Assembly: GCF_011752625.1 (NCBI RefSeq)
Contig: NZ_VWXD01000007.1
Coordinates: 186,001-250,000 of the forward strand
Direction of reading: 5' to 3'
Origin: Candidatus Pantoea formicae
Lineage (GTDB): Bacteria; Pseudomonadota; Gammaproteobacteria; Enterobacterales; Enterobacteriaceae
Length of the DNA stretch: 64,000 bases
The position numbers and the translations under genes were made by a program. The notes beneath the pieces are model-generated. The model was given only the letters and a program-made list of their open reading frames with translations, was not told the origin of the DNA and did no database searches. Shown one piece after another: positions 35,330-44,233 of this stretch. Position 1 is the stretch's first letter; each line of letters starts with the position of its first letter.

Positions 35330-36625
35330 TTAACTCGGACGTTTACGGTTGTTATTGCGCGGTGCGCCGCTCCGACGATTACTGTTGTTTCCGCCACGGC
35401 GTGGGCCGTTTCCTGAACGACTGCGTTGCAGACGTTTCGGCGGTGGCAGCTCACTCATCAGGGCTTCGCTGTTGTACTTGCTCACCGGAATCCCGTGGCC
35501 AATGTACTCTTCGATTGCGGGCAGATTCAGCGCGTACTCTTCACAGGCCAGGCTGATGGAGTGACCGCTGGCACCCGCGCGACCGGTACGGCCAATACGG
35601 TGTACATAGTCTTCGCGATCGTCAGGCAGATCGTAGTTAAACACGTGGGTCACAGCAGGGATATGCAGACCACGCGCGGCAACATCGGTAGCGACCAGGA
35701 TATCCACATCACCTTTGGTGAAGTCGTCGAGGATGCGCAGACGTTTTTTCTGTGCCACATCACCGGTCAGCAAACCCACGCGGTGACCATCGGCAGCCAA
35801 GTGGCCCCAGATGTCTTCACAACGGTGTTTGGTGTTGGCAAAAATGATGGCACGATCTGGCCACTCTTCTTCCACCAGGGTTTGCAGCAGGCGCATCTTC
35901 TCTTCGTTAGAAGGATAGAAAAGTTCTTCTTTGATGCGGTGGCCGGTTTTCTGCTCAGGCTCCACTTCCACATACTCGGCGTTGTTCATGTGTTCGAACG
36001 CCAGTTCACGTACGCGGTAAGAAAGCGTTGCAGAGAACAACATACTCAGACGCTGGGTGGCCGGCGGCATGCGGCGGAACAGCCAACGGATGTCTTTAAT
36101 AAAGCCGAGATCGAACATGCGATCGGCTTCATCCAATACCACGACCTGAATGGCGCCGAGGTTGATATGATTCTGTTTAGCGTAATCGATAAGACGACCG
36201 GTGGTGCCCACCAGAATATCGACGCCATCAGCTAACACTTTCAGCTGTTTGTCGTAGCCATCACCGCCATAAGCCAGACCGAGCTTCAGACCGGTCGCTT
36301 GCGACAGCGGCTCAGCATCGGCATGAATCTGCACGGCAAGTTCACGCGTTGGGGCCATGATCAGCGCGCGTGGCTGATTAATCTGGCGGCCTTCAGCGGC
36401 TGGATGAGAAAGAAGATGATGAAACGTTGACGTCAGGAACGCCATCGTTTTGCCGGTACCGGTTTGCGCCTGACCCGCAACATCACGCCCTGAAAGCGCA
36501 AAAGGCAGTGCCAACGCCTGAATAGGCGTGCAGTTAGAAAAGCCTTTTTTATCAAGGGCTTCAACTACCTGTGGGTGCAGGGCGAAGTCGGAAAACTTCT
36601 GTTCAGTTAAGTGTGTTTTGCTCAT
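35330..36625 (-). CDS. rhlB: ATP-dependent RNA helicase RhlB (degradosome DEAD-box)
   Basis: The protein has 431 aa (E. coli 421). RhlB unwinds structured RNA for RNase E/PNPase in the degradosome. Motifs: Ala-Gln-Thr-Gly-Thr-Gly-Lys-Thr, Pro-Thr-Arg-Glu-Leu-Ala, Asp-Glu-Ala-Asp, Ser-Ala-Thr, Ala-Arg-Gly-Leu-His-Ile-Pro and His-Arg-Ile-Gly-Arg-Thr-Gly-Arg. A basic Arg/Asn/Gly-rich tail (about the last 30 residues) fits the RNA-binding C-terminus. It is divergent from trxA over 116 bp. Confidence 0.97.
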   Translation of the reverse strand: MSKTHLTEQKFSDFALHPQVVEALDKKGFSNCTPIQALALPFALSGRDVAGQAQTGTGKTMAFLTSTFHHLLSHPAAEGRQINQPRALIMAPTRELAVQIHADAEPLSQATGLKLGLAYGGDGYDKQLKVLADGVDILVGTTGRLIDYAKQNHINLGAIQVVVLDEADRMFDLGFIKDIRWLFRRMPPATQRLSMLFSATLSYRVRELAFEHMNNAEYVEVEPEQKTGHRIKEELFYPSNEEKMRLLQTLVEEEWPDRAIIFANTKHRCEDIWGHLAADGHRVGLLTGDVAQKKRLRILDDFTKGDVDILVATDVAARGLHIPAVTHVFNYDLPDDREDYVHRIGRTGRAGASGHSISLACEEYALNLPAIEEYIGHGIPVSKYNSEALMSELPPPKRLQRSRSGNGPRRGGNNSNRRSGAPRNNNRKRPS

Positions 36626-36741
36626 AGTGTGGTAGAATATCAGCTTACTAGCGCTTTACGAAAGCGTATCCGATGAAATAAAGTCAACCTACGTTGGTAT
36701 AATTTACGCCAATTCGCCAGGCACAATCTTTGGAGTTAAAC

Positions 36742-37074
36742 ATGAGCAGCGATAAAATCGTTCACTTGACCGATGACAGTTTCGAGACTGACGTGCTAAA
36801 AGCCGACGGTGTCACTCTGGTAGATTTCTGGGCTGAATGGTGTGGTCCTTGCAAAATGATCGCCCCCATTCTCGACGAAGTCGCAGAAGAGTACGACGGT
36901 AAGCTTACCATCGCCAAGTTGAACATTGATGACAACCCGGGCACGGCACCAAAATATGGTATCCGTGGTATCCCGACACTGCTGCTGTTCAAGGACGGCG
37001 AAGTGGCTGCCACTAAAGTTGGCGCGCTGTCTAAAGGTCAGCTGAAAGAGTTCCTGAACGCCAACCTGGCCTAA
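36742..37074 (+). CDS. trxA: Thioredoxin 1
   Basis: This 110-aa protein has the redox site Trp-Cys-Gly-Pro-Cys-Lys and the cis-proline Gly-Ile-Pro-Thr, almost identical to E. coli TrxA. It is a general cytoplasmic dithiol reductant and processivity factor for some phage polymerases. The ATG at 36742 follows a TGGAG site by 6 nt; the upstream in-frame TTG is not used. It is followed by rho, as in E. coli. Confidence 0.98.
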   Translation: MSSDKIVHLTDDSFETDVLKADGVTLVDFWAEWCGPCKMIAPILDEVAEEYDGKLTIAKLNIDDNPGTAPKYGIRGIPTLLLFKDGEVAATKVGALSKGQLKEFLNANLA

Positions 37075-37419
37075 GCTCAGCACGGTGTTGTTCCGCAGTG
37101 GTGAATTTTTTCGCCACTGCTGGACGTCTCCTTTCAGGCGTGTTAAGTTGACCTCACTGCATTACGCACTTACCTTGTAGTTTGCATCTTAAAGTTTTCC
37201 CTTGTCAGACCCTGCTCGCATTGAACGTTATCGTGGTTTGGCAATCTGATGACTAGCACATTCGGCATCACCTTTCGACCGTCTCTTCGTTTCCTATCGC
37301 CACACCTGACGATAATCGTCGAGTAAAGTTGAAAAAGAGCCATTAACAGGCATGGAATTTTTGCCATACCACTCACGACAATCTTTTCGAGAATTACCCC
37401 GAGTTTAAGAACCCTCACT
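37075..37419 (+). promoter_or_regulatory. 345-bp trxA-rho intergenic leader with hairpin and candidate RhoL-like ORF
   Basis: An 11-bp hairpin with a TTTT loop lies at 37095-37120, 21 bp after trxA; no T-tract follows. The rest is the rho 5' leader, which in E. coli encodes the short RhoL peptide and is the site of Rho autoregulation. A 25-codon frame here (37249-37326, Met-Thr-Ser-Thr-Phe ... Ile-Val-Glu) sits in the expected place, but its ribosome site is weak and similarity to RhoL is unproven. No other gene is visible. Confidence 0.5.
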
Positions 37420-38679
37420 ATGAATCTTACCGAATTAAAGAACACGCCGGTTTCTGAGCTGATTACCCTCGGCGAAAATATGGGTCTGGAAAACCAGGCA
37501 CGTATGCGCAAGCAGGATATTATTTTCTCTATCCTCAAGCAGCATGCGAAAAGTGGCGAAGATATCTTCGGTGACGGTGTGCTGGAGATATTGCAGGACG
37601 GATTTGGTTTCCTCCGCTCTGGAGACAGCTCCTACCTCGCCGGTCCCGATGATATCTACGTTTCTCCCAGCCAAATCCGCCGCTTCAACCTCCGCACTGG
37701 TGACACCATTTCTGGTAAAATTCGCCCACCAAAAGAGGGTGAACGTTACTTTGCGTTGTTGAAAGTTAACGAAGTTAACTACGACAAGCCGGAAAACGCG
37801 CGTAATAAGATTCTGTTCGAAAACCTCACGCCGCTGCACGCAAACAATCGTCTGCGTATGGAGCGCGGTAATGGCTCAACTGAAGATCTGACCGCACGCG
37901 TACTGGATCTGGCATCGCCGATTGGTCGTGGTCAGCGTGGTCTGATCGTGGCACCACCGAAAGCCGGTAAAACCATGCTGCTGCAGAACATTGCACAGAG
38001 CATTGCGTATAACTATCCGGATTGCGTGCTGATGGTGCTGCTGATTGACGAGCGTCCGGAAGAAGTGACCGAGATGCAGCGTCTGGTGAAAGGCGAAGTC
38101 ATTGCATCCACCTTCGACGAACCGGCTTCACGCCACGTTCAGGTTGCTGAGATGGTGATTGAGAAGGCGAAGCGCCTGGTCGAGCACAAGAAAGACGTTA
38201 TTATCCTGCTTGACTCCATCACCCGTCTGGCGCGTGCCTACAACACCGTTGTACCGGCTTCCGGTAAAGTGTTGACCGGTGGTGTTGACGCTAACGCCCT
38301 GCATCGTCCGAAGCGTTTCTTCGGTGCAGCACGTAACGTGGAAGAGGGCGGCAGCCTGACCATCATCGCGACCGCACTGGTTGATACCGGTTCGAAGATG
38401 GATGAAGTGATTTACGAAGAATTTAAAGGTACAGGTAACATGGAACTGCACCTGTCACGTAAAATTGCTGAAAAACGCGTATTCCCAGCGATTGATTACA
38501 ACCGCTCCGGTACCCGTAAAGAAGAACTCCTTACCACGCAGGAAGAGCTGCAGAAAATGTGGATCTTGCGCAAGATCATCCATCCAATGGGTGAAATTGA
38601 TGCGATGGAGTTCCTCATCAATAAACTGGCGATGACCAAAACCAACGATGAATTCTTCGATATGATGAAGCGTTCATAA
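37420..38679 (+). CDS. rho: Transcription termination factor Rho
   Basis: This 419-aa protein has exactly the E. coli length and is near-identical. The N-terminal RNA-binding domain contains the Gly-Phe-Gly-Phe-Leu-Arg patch. A RecA-like hexameric ATPase follows, with Walker A Pro-Pro-Lys-Ala-Gly-Lys-Thr and Asp-Glu-Arg-Pro-Glu-Glu-Val. The Q-loop and R-loop regions are intact (Thr-Gly-Gly-Val-Asp-Ala-Asn). It terminates untranslated transcripts and keeps its own level in check through its leader. Confidence 0.99.
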   Translation: MNLTELKNTPVSELITLGENMGLENQARMRKQDIIFSILKQHAKSGEDIFGDGVLEILQDGFGFLRSGDSSYLAGPDDIYVSPSQIRRFNLRTGDTISGKIRPPKEGERYFALLKVNEVNYDKPENARNKILFENLTPLHANNRLRMERGNGSTEDLTARVLDLASPIGRGQRGLIVAPPKAGKTMLLQNIAQSIAYNYPDCVLMVLLIDERPEEVTEMQRLVKGEVIASTFDEPASRHVQVAEMVIEKAKRLVEHKKDVIILLDSITRLARAYNTVVPASGKVLTGGVDANALHRPKRFFGAARNVEEGGSLTIIATALVDTGSKMDEVIYEEFKGTGNMELHLSRKIAEKRVFPAIDYNRSGTRKEELLTTQEELQKMWILRKIIHPMGEIDAMEFLINKLAMTKTNDEFFDMMKRS

Positions 38680-38742
38680 GTTGGCGAAAGTGAATCGTTA
38701 AGCGAAGCGATTCGCGCGCACAATTTGCCAGGATTTATTGCT

Positions 38743-38769
38743 AACGCCACGTCTTAACGTGGCGTTTTT
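38743..38769 (+). terminator. Rho-independent terminator after rho
   Basis: AACGCCACG-TCTTAA-CGTGGCGTT is a perfect 9-bp stem (38743-38751 with 38758-38766) ending in a five-base T-run (38765-38769). Confidence 0.93.
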
Positions 38770-38942
38770 CATTTATGAGCATTACGATTAGCCCAGTCAG
38801 GAAGCAATATGATGATTGTGCCGTAGAAGTGCTGGTTTTTTCAGCAGTCAGTCTTATGGTAGGCATAATTCGGACAAAGGATATACGGCAATGGCAAGGA
38901 TCTTGCTAATTGTTGTCGATGATTTTAGCTGAGAGCGTTAAT

Positions 38943-40034
38943 GTGAATTTACTCACTATGAGTACTGAGCTGGGTTTAGTTTTTATTTTTACCTTAGTGT
39001 TCCTATTTTTTGCTCGTAAAGCAGCTAACAAAATTGGGTTGGTGGATACCCCTAATTCAAGAAAACGACATCATGGCGCCATTCCGTTAGTGGGAGGGAT
39101 TTCCGTCTATGCCGGGATCTGCTTTGCTTTTGCCATTTCAGATTATTATCTGCCCCATGCTGGCCTCTATTTGAGTTGTGCCGGGGTGCTGGTACTGGTC
39201 GGTGCGCTGGACGATCGCTTCGATATCAGCGTTAAAATTCGCGCGGTTGTTCAGGCTGCTGTTGCCATTGTGATGATGGTGGGCGCGAAGCTGTATCTGC
39301 TGAGCCTGGGGTTTATTATCGGCCCTGTTGAGCTTGTCGTCGGTCCCTTCGGCTATGTATTAACACTGTTTGCCGTCTGGGCCGCGATTAATGCCTTTAA
39401 CATGGTCGATGGCATTGATGGCCTTCTGGGTGGGCTGTCCAGCGTGACCTTCGCCGCCATGGGCATCATCCTCTACTTTGACGGGCAAACCAGCCTTGCG
39501 ATGTGGTGTTTCGCCATGATCGCCGCCACCATCCCCTATATTTTGCTCAATCTGGGTCTGATTGGCCGTCGCTATAAAGTGTTTATGGGTGACGCCGGCA
39601 GCACCATGATCGGCTTTACCATCATCTGGATCCTACTGGAAACTACGCAAGGCCTTAGCCATCCGATTACCCCAGTGACCGCGCTGTGGCTGATTGCCAT
39701 TCCACTGATGGATATGGTGGCGATTATGTATCGCCGTCTGCGTAAAGGCATGAGCCCATTTTCGGCAGACCGTCAGCACATTCATCATCTCATCATGCGC
39801 GCCGGCTTTACCTCTCGCCAGGCCTTTGTCCTGATTACGGTTGCCGCAGCGATTCTGGCGGGTATTGGTGTATTGGGTGAATACCTTGCCTTCATCCCGG
39901 AGTGGGTGATGCTGGTGTTGTTCCTGATGGCATTTTTCCTTTACGGCTATTGCTTGAAACACGCCTGGCGCGTGGCACGCAAAATCCGTCGCATTAAACG
40001 TCGCTGGCAAAGCAGTGGCGAAGATAAAAAATAA
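38943..40034 (+). CDS. wecA: UDP-GlcNAc:undecaprenyl-phosphate GlcNAc-1-phosphate transferase WecA
   Basis: This 363-aa polytopic membrane protein (about 11 helices; E. coli 367 aa) makes lipid I of enterobacterial common antigen and primes many O-antigens. It has the Mg-binding Leu-Asp-Asp-Arg-Phe-Asp, the Asn-Ala-Phe-Asn-Met-Val-Asp-Gly-Ile-Asp-Gly loop, and the His-Ile-His-His motif of the family. The GTG at 38943 gives Met-Asn-Leu-Leu-Thr-Met-Ser-Thr, matching the E. coli start, and has a GAGAG site upstream; the longer frame from 38910 is rejected. First gene of the ECA operon. Confidence 0.96.
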   Translation: MNLLTMSTELGLVFIFTLVFLFFARKAANKIGLVDTPNSRKRHHGAIPLVGGISVYAGICFAFAISDYYLPHAGLYLSCAGVLVLVGALDDRFDISVKIRAVVQAAVAIVMMVGAKLYLLSLGFIIGPVELVVGPFGYVLTLFAVWAAINAFNMVDGIDGLLGGLSSVTFAAMGIILYFDGQTSLAMWCFAMIAATIPYILLNLGLIGRRYKVFMGDAGSTMIGFTIIWILLETTQGLSHPITPVTALWLIAIPLMDMVAIMYRRLRKGMSPFSADRQHIHHLIMRAGFTSRQAFVLITVAAAILAGIGVLGEYLAFIPEWVMLVLFLMAFFLYGYCLKHAWRVARKIRRIKRRWQSSGEDKK

Positions 40035-40069
40035 ATTACCCGATCAGTACCCGGATAAGGACTTTTGTT

Positions 40070-41119
40070 ATGACCTCTGTGGTTGTGGAGAACGAACTCG
40101 ATGTGCGCGGCTTGGGCTGCACACTATGGCGCGGTAAGCGCTGGATTATCGGCTGTGCGCTGGTGTTCGCCGTGCTGGCATGGCTGGCTTCAATGCTCAT
40201 GAAACAGGCGTGGAGCACCACGGCGGTAACCGATCGCCCCACGGTGAATATGCTGGGCGATTTCTTCGTACAGCAACAATTCCTCAATAATCTTGATGTG
40301 CGGACCAACACCCTTAACCTCAACACGCCCGCACCCACGGTGATGGATGAGGTTTATCAGGAGTTCACCATGCAGTTGGCCTCCTGGGATACGCGCCGAG
40401 ATTTCTGGCAGCAGACGGATTACTACAAAAGTCGCAAAAGTGGCAATGCGCATAACGATGCCGCGCTGCTGGACGATTTGATTACCAATATCCAGTTCAC
40501 GCCAGCCGATCCAGCACACAATACGCTGGATAACATTAAGTTGATTGCCGAGACGGCCAGCGATGCCAACAACCTACTGCGTCAATATATCGCTTACGCC
40601 AGTGAACGTGCCGCACGCCATCTGAATACTGAACTGAAGGGGGCCTGGCAGGCACGCAGTGCGCAATTGCTGGCGCAGGTTAATCGCCAGCAGGAAGTGG
40701 CACAGGCGGTATTTGATCGCCAACGTCAACGCATTGAGCAGGCACTGAAAGTGGCCAGCGAGCAGGGCATCAAAGAGAACCGAGCCCCTGTAACGGGTGA
40801 AGCATTACCAGACAGCGATCGCTTCCTGCTGGGACAGCAAATGTTGCAAGCACAACTTGATACGTTGCAGGCCAGCGGACCCGCTTACGATTTAAGCTAT
40901 GATCAAAACAGGGCGATGCTGGGTACGTTACAGGCAGGTGCGCGTTTGGATAAACCGTTCCAGACTTATCGCTACTTGCGTACACCGGAAGAGCCGGTAT
41001 CGCGCGATAGTCCGCGCCGTTTGTTTATGATGATTATGTGGGGCGTCATCGGCGCGCTGGTGGGTGCAGGCGTCGCGCTGGTTCGCCGTCCGCGTCCAAC
41101 GTCACCTATCAGCCATTAA
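40070..41119 (+). CDS. wzzE: ECA polysaccharide chain-length modulator WzzE
   Basis: This 349-aa polysaccharide co-polymerase has two membrane helices flanking a periplasmic coiled-coil domain: helix 1 at about 28-46 and helix 2 at about 321-340, followed by a basic tail. The Pro-rich segment before helix 2 (Arg-Thr-Pro-Glu-Glu-Pro-Val) is typical. It sets the number of ECA repeat units polymerised by WzyE. An AAGGAC site precedes the ATG. Confidence 0.95.
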   Translation: MTSVVVENELDVRGLGCTLWRGKRWIIGCALVFAVLAWLASMLMKQAWSTTAVTDRPTVNMLGDFFVQQQFLNNLDVRTNTLNLNTPAPTVMDEVYQEFTMQLASWDTRRDFWQQTDYYKSRKSGNAHNDAALLDDLITNIQFTPADPAHNTLDNIKLIAETASDANNLLRQYIAYASERAARHLNTELKGAWQARSAQLLAQVNRQQEVAQAVFDRQRQRIEQALKVASEQGIKENRAPVTGEALPDSDRFLLGQQMLQAQLDTLQASGPAYDLSYDQNRAMLGTLQAGARLDKPFQTYRYLRTPEEPVSRDSPRRLFMMIMWGVIGALVGAGVALVRRPRPTSPISH

Positions 41120-41129
41120 GAGAAGCCAC

Positions 41130-42254
41130 GTGAAAGTTCTGACCGTATTTGGCACGCGTCCTGAGGCGATCAAAATGGCTCCGCTGGTGCAAGCGCTGGC
41201 GCAGGATGACGCGTTTGAAGCACGCTTATGTGTCACCGCGCAGCACCGTGAAATGCTCGATCAGGTATTGCGACTGTTTAAACTGCAACCTGATTATGAT
41301 CTCAACATCATGCGCCCGGAGCAGGGGCTGACGGAGATCACCAGCCGTATTTTGCAGGGAATGAAAACGGTGCTCGCCGATTTCCAACCTGATGTGGTGC
41401 TGGTGCACGGTGATACTACAACGACGTTCGCTGCCAGCCTCGCGGCGTTCTATCATCAGATTCCGGTGGGACACGTGGAAGCGGGGTTACGCACCGGGAA
41501 CCTGATGTCTCCGTGGCCGGAAGAGGCCAATCGCACGTTAACGGGCCACCTGGCCAGCTACCACTTTACGCCAACTGAAAATTCGCGGCAGAACCTGCTG
41601 CGCGAAAACCTGCCCGATACGCGTATTTTTGTCACCGGCAACACCGTGATTGATGCTTTGTTGTGGGTACGCGATCGCGTATTAGATGATGCCGATCTCA
41701 ATGCGCGCTTAGCGGCACGTTATCCGTTTCTGGACGCTGATAAGAAACTGATCCTGGTGACGGGCCATCGTCGGGAGAGCTTCGGCGGAGGGTTCGAGCG
41801 TATTTGCAGCGCGCTGGCGCAGATTGCGCGTCAGCATCCACAGACACAGATTGTTTATCCGGTGCACCTCAATCCGAATGTCAGCGAGCCGGTGAACCGC
41901 ATTCTCAGTGGGATCGACAATATCATTCTGATTGAGCCGCAAGAGTACTTGCCGTTTGTCTGGCTGATGAACCGATCCTGGTTAATCCTGACCGATTCTG
42001 GTGGCATACAGGAAGAAGCGCCATCGCTGGGCAAACCGGTTCTGGTGATGCGAGATACCACCGAGCGCCCAGAAGCGGTTGATGCGGGTACGGTGAAATT
42101 GGTGGGGACTGACGTGAGCAAAATCGTCGCTGAAGTCAGCCTGCTGCTACAGGATGATGAGGCCTGGCAAGTGATGAGCCGCGCGCATAATCCTTATGGC
42201 GATGGCCAAGCCTGTGCGCGCATTTTGCAGGCATTAAAACAACACAGAGTATAA
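41130..42254 (+). CDS. wecB: UDP-N-acetylglucosamine 2-epimerase WecB
   Basis: This 374-aa enzyme (E. coli 376) converts UDP-GlcNAc to UDP-ManNAc for ECA. Family motifs Gly-Thr-Arg-Pro-Glu-Ala-Ile-Lys, His-Gly-Asp-Thr-Thr-Thr, Gly-His-Val-Glu-Ala-Gly-Leu-Arg and Thr-Asp-Ser-Gly-Gly-Ile-Gln-Glu-Glu are all present. The start is the GTG at 41130, giving Met-Lys-Val-Leu-Thr-Val; the frame's earlier start overlaps wzzE by 56 bp and is not supported. Confidence 0.97.
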   Translation: MKVLTVFGTRPEAIKMAPLVQALAQDDAFEARLCVTAQHREMLDQVLRLFKLQPDYDLNIMRPEQGLTEITSRILQGMKTVLADFQPDVVLVHGDTTTTFAASLAAFYHQIPVGHVEAGLRTGNLMSPWPEEANRTLTGHLASYHFTPTENSRQNLLRENLPDTRIFVTGNTVIDALLWVRDRVLDDADLNARLAARYPFLDADKKLILVTGHRRESFGGGFERICSALAQIARQHPQTQIVYPVHLNPNVSEPVNRILSGIDNIILIEPQEYLPFVWLMNRSWLILTDSGGIQEEAPSLGKPVLVMRDTTERPEAVDAGTVKLVGTDVSKIVAEVSLLLQDDEAWQVMSRAHNPYGDGQACARILQALKQHRV

Positions 42255-42256
42255 AG

Positions 42257-43516
42257 ATGAGTTTTGAAACCATTTCCGTTATCGGACTGGGCTACATTGG
42301 GCTGCCAACGGCAGCTGTTTTTGCCTCAAAGGGAAAGCATGTTATCGGCGTGGACATCAATGTTCACGCGGTAGAAACCATTAATCGCGGCGATATCCAC
42401 ATAGTTGAACCCGAATTAGGGGATGTGGTGCGTGAAGCCGTACAGGCGGGTCATTTGCGTGCCACCACGCAAGCGGAAGCGGCAGATGCCTTTCTGATCG
42501 CGGTGCCAACTCCCTTCATGGGCGATCATCAACCGGATCTCAGCTACGTCAGGGCGGCGGCATTGTCGATTGCGCCTGTGCTGAAAGCGGGCGATTTGGT
42601 GATTCTGGAGTCCACTTCACCTGTAGGCGCGACGGAGCAAATGGCTGAATGGCTGGCTGAAGCGCGTCATGATCTGCGCTTCCCGCAGCACGGTGACGAC
42701 TGCAACGTGCATATCGCTTATTGCCCTGAGCGCGTACTGCCTGGGAAAGTGATGGTTGAGTTGCTGGAAAATGATCGGGTGATCGGTGGCATGGCGCCAG
42801 CCTGTTCGGCCCGCGCTAGCGATCTCTACCGCATTTTCCTGCGCGGCGAATGTGTTGAAACCAACGCGCGCACGGCTGAGATGTGCAAACTCACCGAGAA
42901 TAGCTTCCGTGACGTCAATATTGCTTTCGCCAATGAGCTATCGCTGATTTGTGCCGAGCAAGGGATTAACGTGTGGGAGCTGATTGCCTTGGCAAACCGC
43001 CATCCACGCGTCAACATTCTACAGCCTGGTCCTGGCGTTGGTGGACACTGTATCGCCGTCGATCCCTGGTTTATCGTGGCGCAAAATCCGGACTTGGCGC
43101 GTTTGATTCGCGTCGCGCGTGAAGTGAATGATGCAAAACCCACTTGGGTGCTGGATCAGGTCAAACAGCAGTTGGCGGAGTGTCTGACAGCCTCGGGTAA
43201 ACGTGCCAGCGAAGTGACCATCGCCTGCTTTGGTCTGGCTTTCAAACCTAATATCGACGACTTACGCGAAAGCCCAGCCATGACTGTGGCCCAGCTGATT
43301 GCCGAATGGCACAGTGGTTGCACGCTGGTGGTGGAGCCACATGTGTCGAAAATCCCTACCCGGCTGGCTGATGAAGCGACCCTGGTTTCCATCGAAGATG
43401 CGCTACAGCAAGCAGATATCCTGGTCATGCTGGTCGATCACGCGCAGTTCCGTGCGATTCCGATGAACCAAATAACGCAGCCGTGGATCGTCGATACTAA
43501 AGGTGTCTGGCGATAA
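42257..43516 (+). CDS. wecC: UDP-N-acetyl-D-mannosamine dehydrogenase WecC
   Basis: This 419-aa enzyme (E. coli 420) oxidises UDP-ManNAc to UDP-ManNAcA with NAD. The Rossmann motif Gly-Leu-Gly-Tyr-Ile-Gly-Leu-Pro and the catalytic Cys in Gly-Gly-His-Cys-Ile-Ala-Val-Asp-Pro are intact. It starts 2 bp after wecB. The next gene is wecD after only 18 bp, where E. coli has rffG and rffH. Confidence 0.97.
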   Translation: MSFETISVIGLGYIGLPTAAVFASKGKHVIGVDINVHAVETINRGDIHIVEPELGDVVREAVQAGHLRATTQAEAADAFLIAVPTPFMGDHQPDLSYVRAAALSIAPVLKAGDLVILESTSPVGATEQMAEWLAEARHDLRFPQHGDDCNVHIAYCPERVLPGKVMVELLENDRVIGGMAPACSARASDLYRIFLRGECVETNARTAEMCKLTENSFRDVNIAFANELSLICAEQGINVWELIALANRHPRVNILQPGPGVGGHCIAVDPWFIVAQNPDLARLIRVAREVNDAKPTWVLDQVKQQLAECLTASGKRASEVTIACFGLAFKPNIDDLRESPAMTVAQLIAEWHSGCTLVVEPHVSKIPTRLADEATLVSIEDALQQADILVMLVDHAQFRAIPMNQITQPWIVDTKGVWR

Positions 43517-43534
43517 CTTCACAGGAGCTTCTCC

Positions 43535-44233
43535 ATGCCCGTCCGCGTCAGTATTGATCCCCTTACGTGGGAGAGCGAATTCTTTGGCGTAAACAGTGCG
43601 CGTGTGGCGCTGGATGGCGAGATGACTTTGCCAGATGCGTTACAACAGCCTTATACGTTATGGCAGGCTAAAGTGCCGGCCGAGCGCATTGAGGTGATTG
43701 ATGCCCTGAGTCAGCAAGGTTTTCAGCTGGTTGAAGGTGAAGCCGACCTCGCAATCAATATTAAGCGGACTGAACGGCAGGTGGGTGTGCGTATTGCGCG
43801 TGAAGCGCAAATTCCGGCGTTGCGCGATGTTGCCTCTCAGGCATTTCGCCAGAGCCGCTTCCGTGCACCCTGGTTCGATCCGGATGACAGCGGGCGTTTC
43901 TACGCGCAATGGATTGAGAATGCCGTACGCGGCACCTTTGATCATCAATGCTTAGTCGCATGCGATGAAACCGGTGCATTGCAGGGATTTGTCTCGATGC
44001 GTGAAGTGGAAGGTGATGCACGTATTGGTCTGCTGGCAGTGCAGCCCGAAGCACAAGGCAAAGGCATTGGTCAGCGCTTATTGCTGGCGGCGGCAGATTG
44101 GGGCCGTGTACGTCAGCTCGAACGCCTGCGCGTGGCAACTCAGCTCAGTAACCTCACAGCCATGCGCCTCTATTTACGCAGCGGTGCTCGGCTCGAAAGC
44201 ACCGCTTACTGGTTCTACAGGAAAGCCTCATGA
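43535..44233 (+). CDS. wecD: dTDP-4-amino-4,6-dideoxygalactose N-acetyltransferase WecD
   Basis: This 232-aa GNAT-family enzyme (E. coli 224) acetylates dTDP-Fuc4N to dTDP-Fuc4NAc. The acetyl-CoA loop reads Gln-Gly-Lys-Gly-Ile-Gly-Gln-Arg, and the conserved Gln-Ser-Arg-Phe-Arg-Ala-Pro-Trp and Asn-Ala-Val-Arg-Gly-Thr-Phe-Asp segments match E. coli. An AGGAG site precedes the ATG. It overlaps wecE by 4 nt. Confidence 0.95.
   Translation: MPVRVSIDPLTWESEFFGVNSARVALDGEMTLPDALQQPYTLWQAKVPAERIEVIDALSQQGFQLVEGEADLAINIKRTERQVGVRIAREAQIPALRDVASQAFRQSRFRAPWFDPDDSGRFYAQWIENAVRGTFDHQCLVACDETGALQGFVSMREVEGDARIGLLAVQPEAQGKGIGQRLLLAAADWGRVRQLERLRVATQLSNLTAMRLYLRSGARLESTAYWFYRKAS

Noticed and set aside
35323..35454. 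N-terminal extension of gppA overlapping rhlB
   Set aside because: The extension is antisense-free but lies within rhlB coding sequence and has no similarity; the 494-aa start at 35322 matches the E. coli length.
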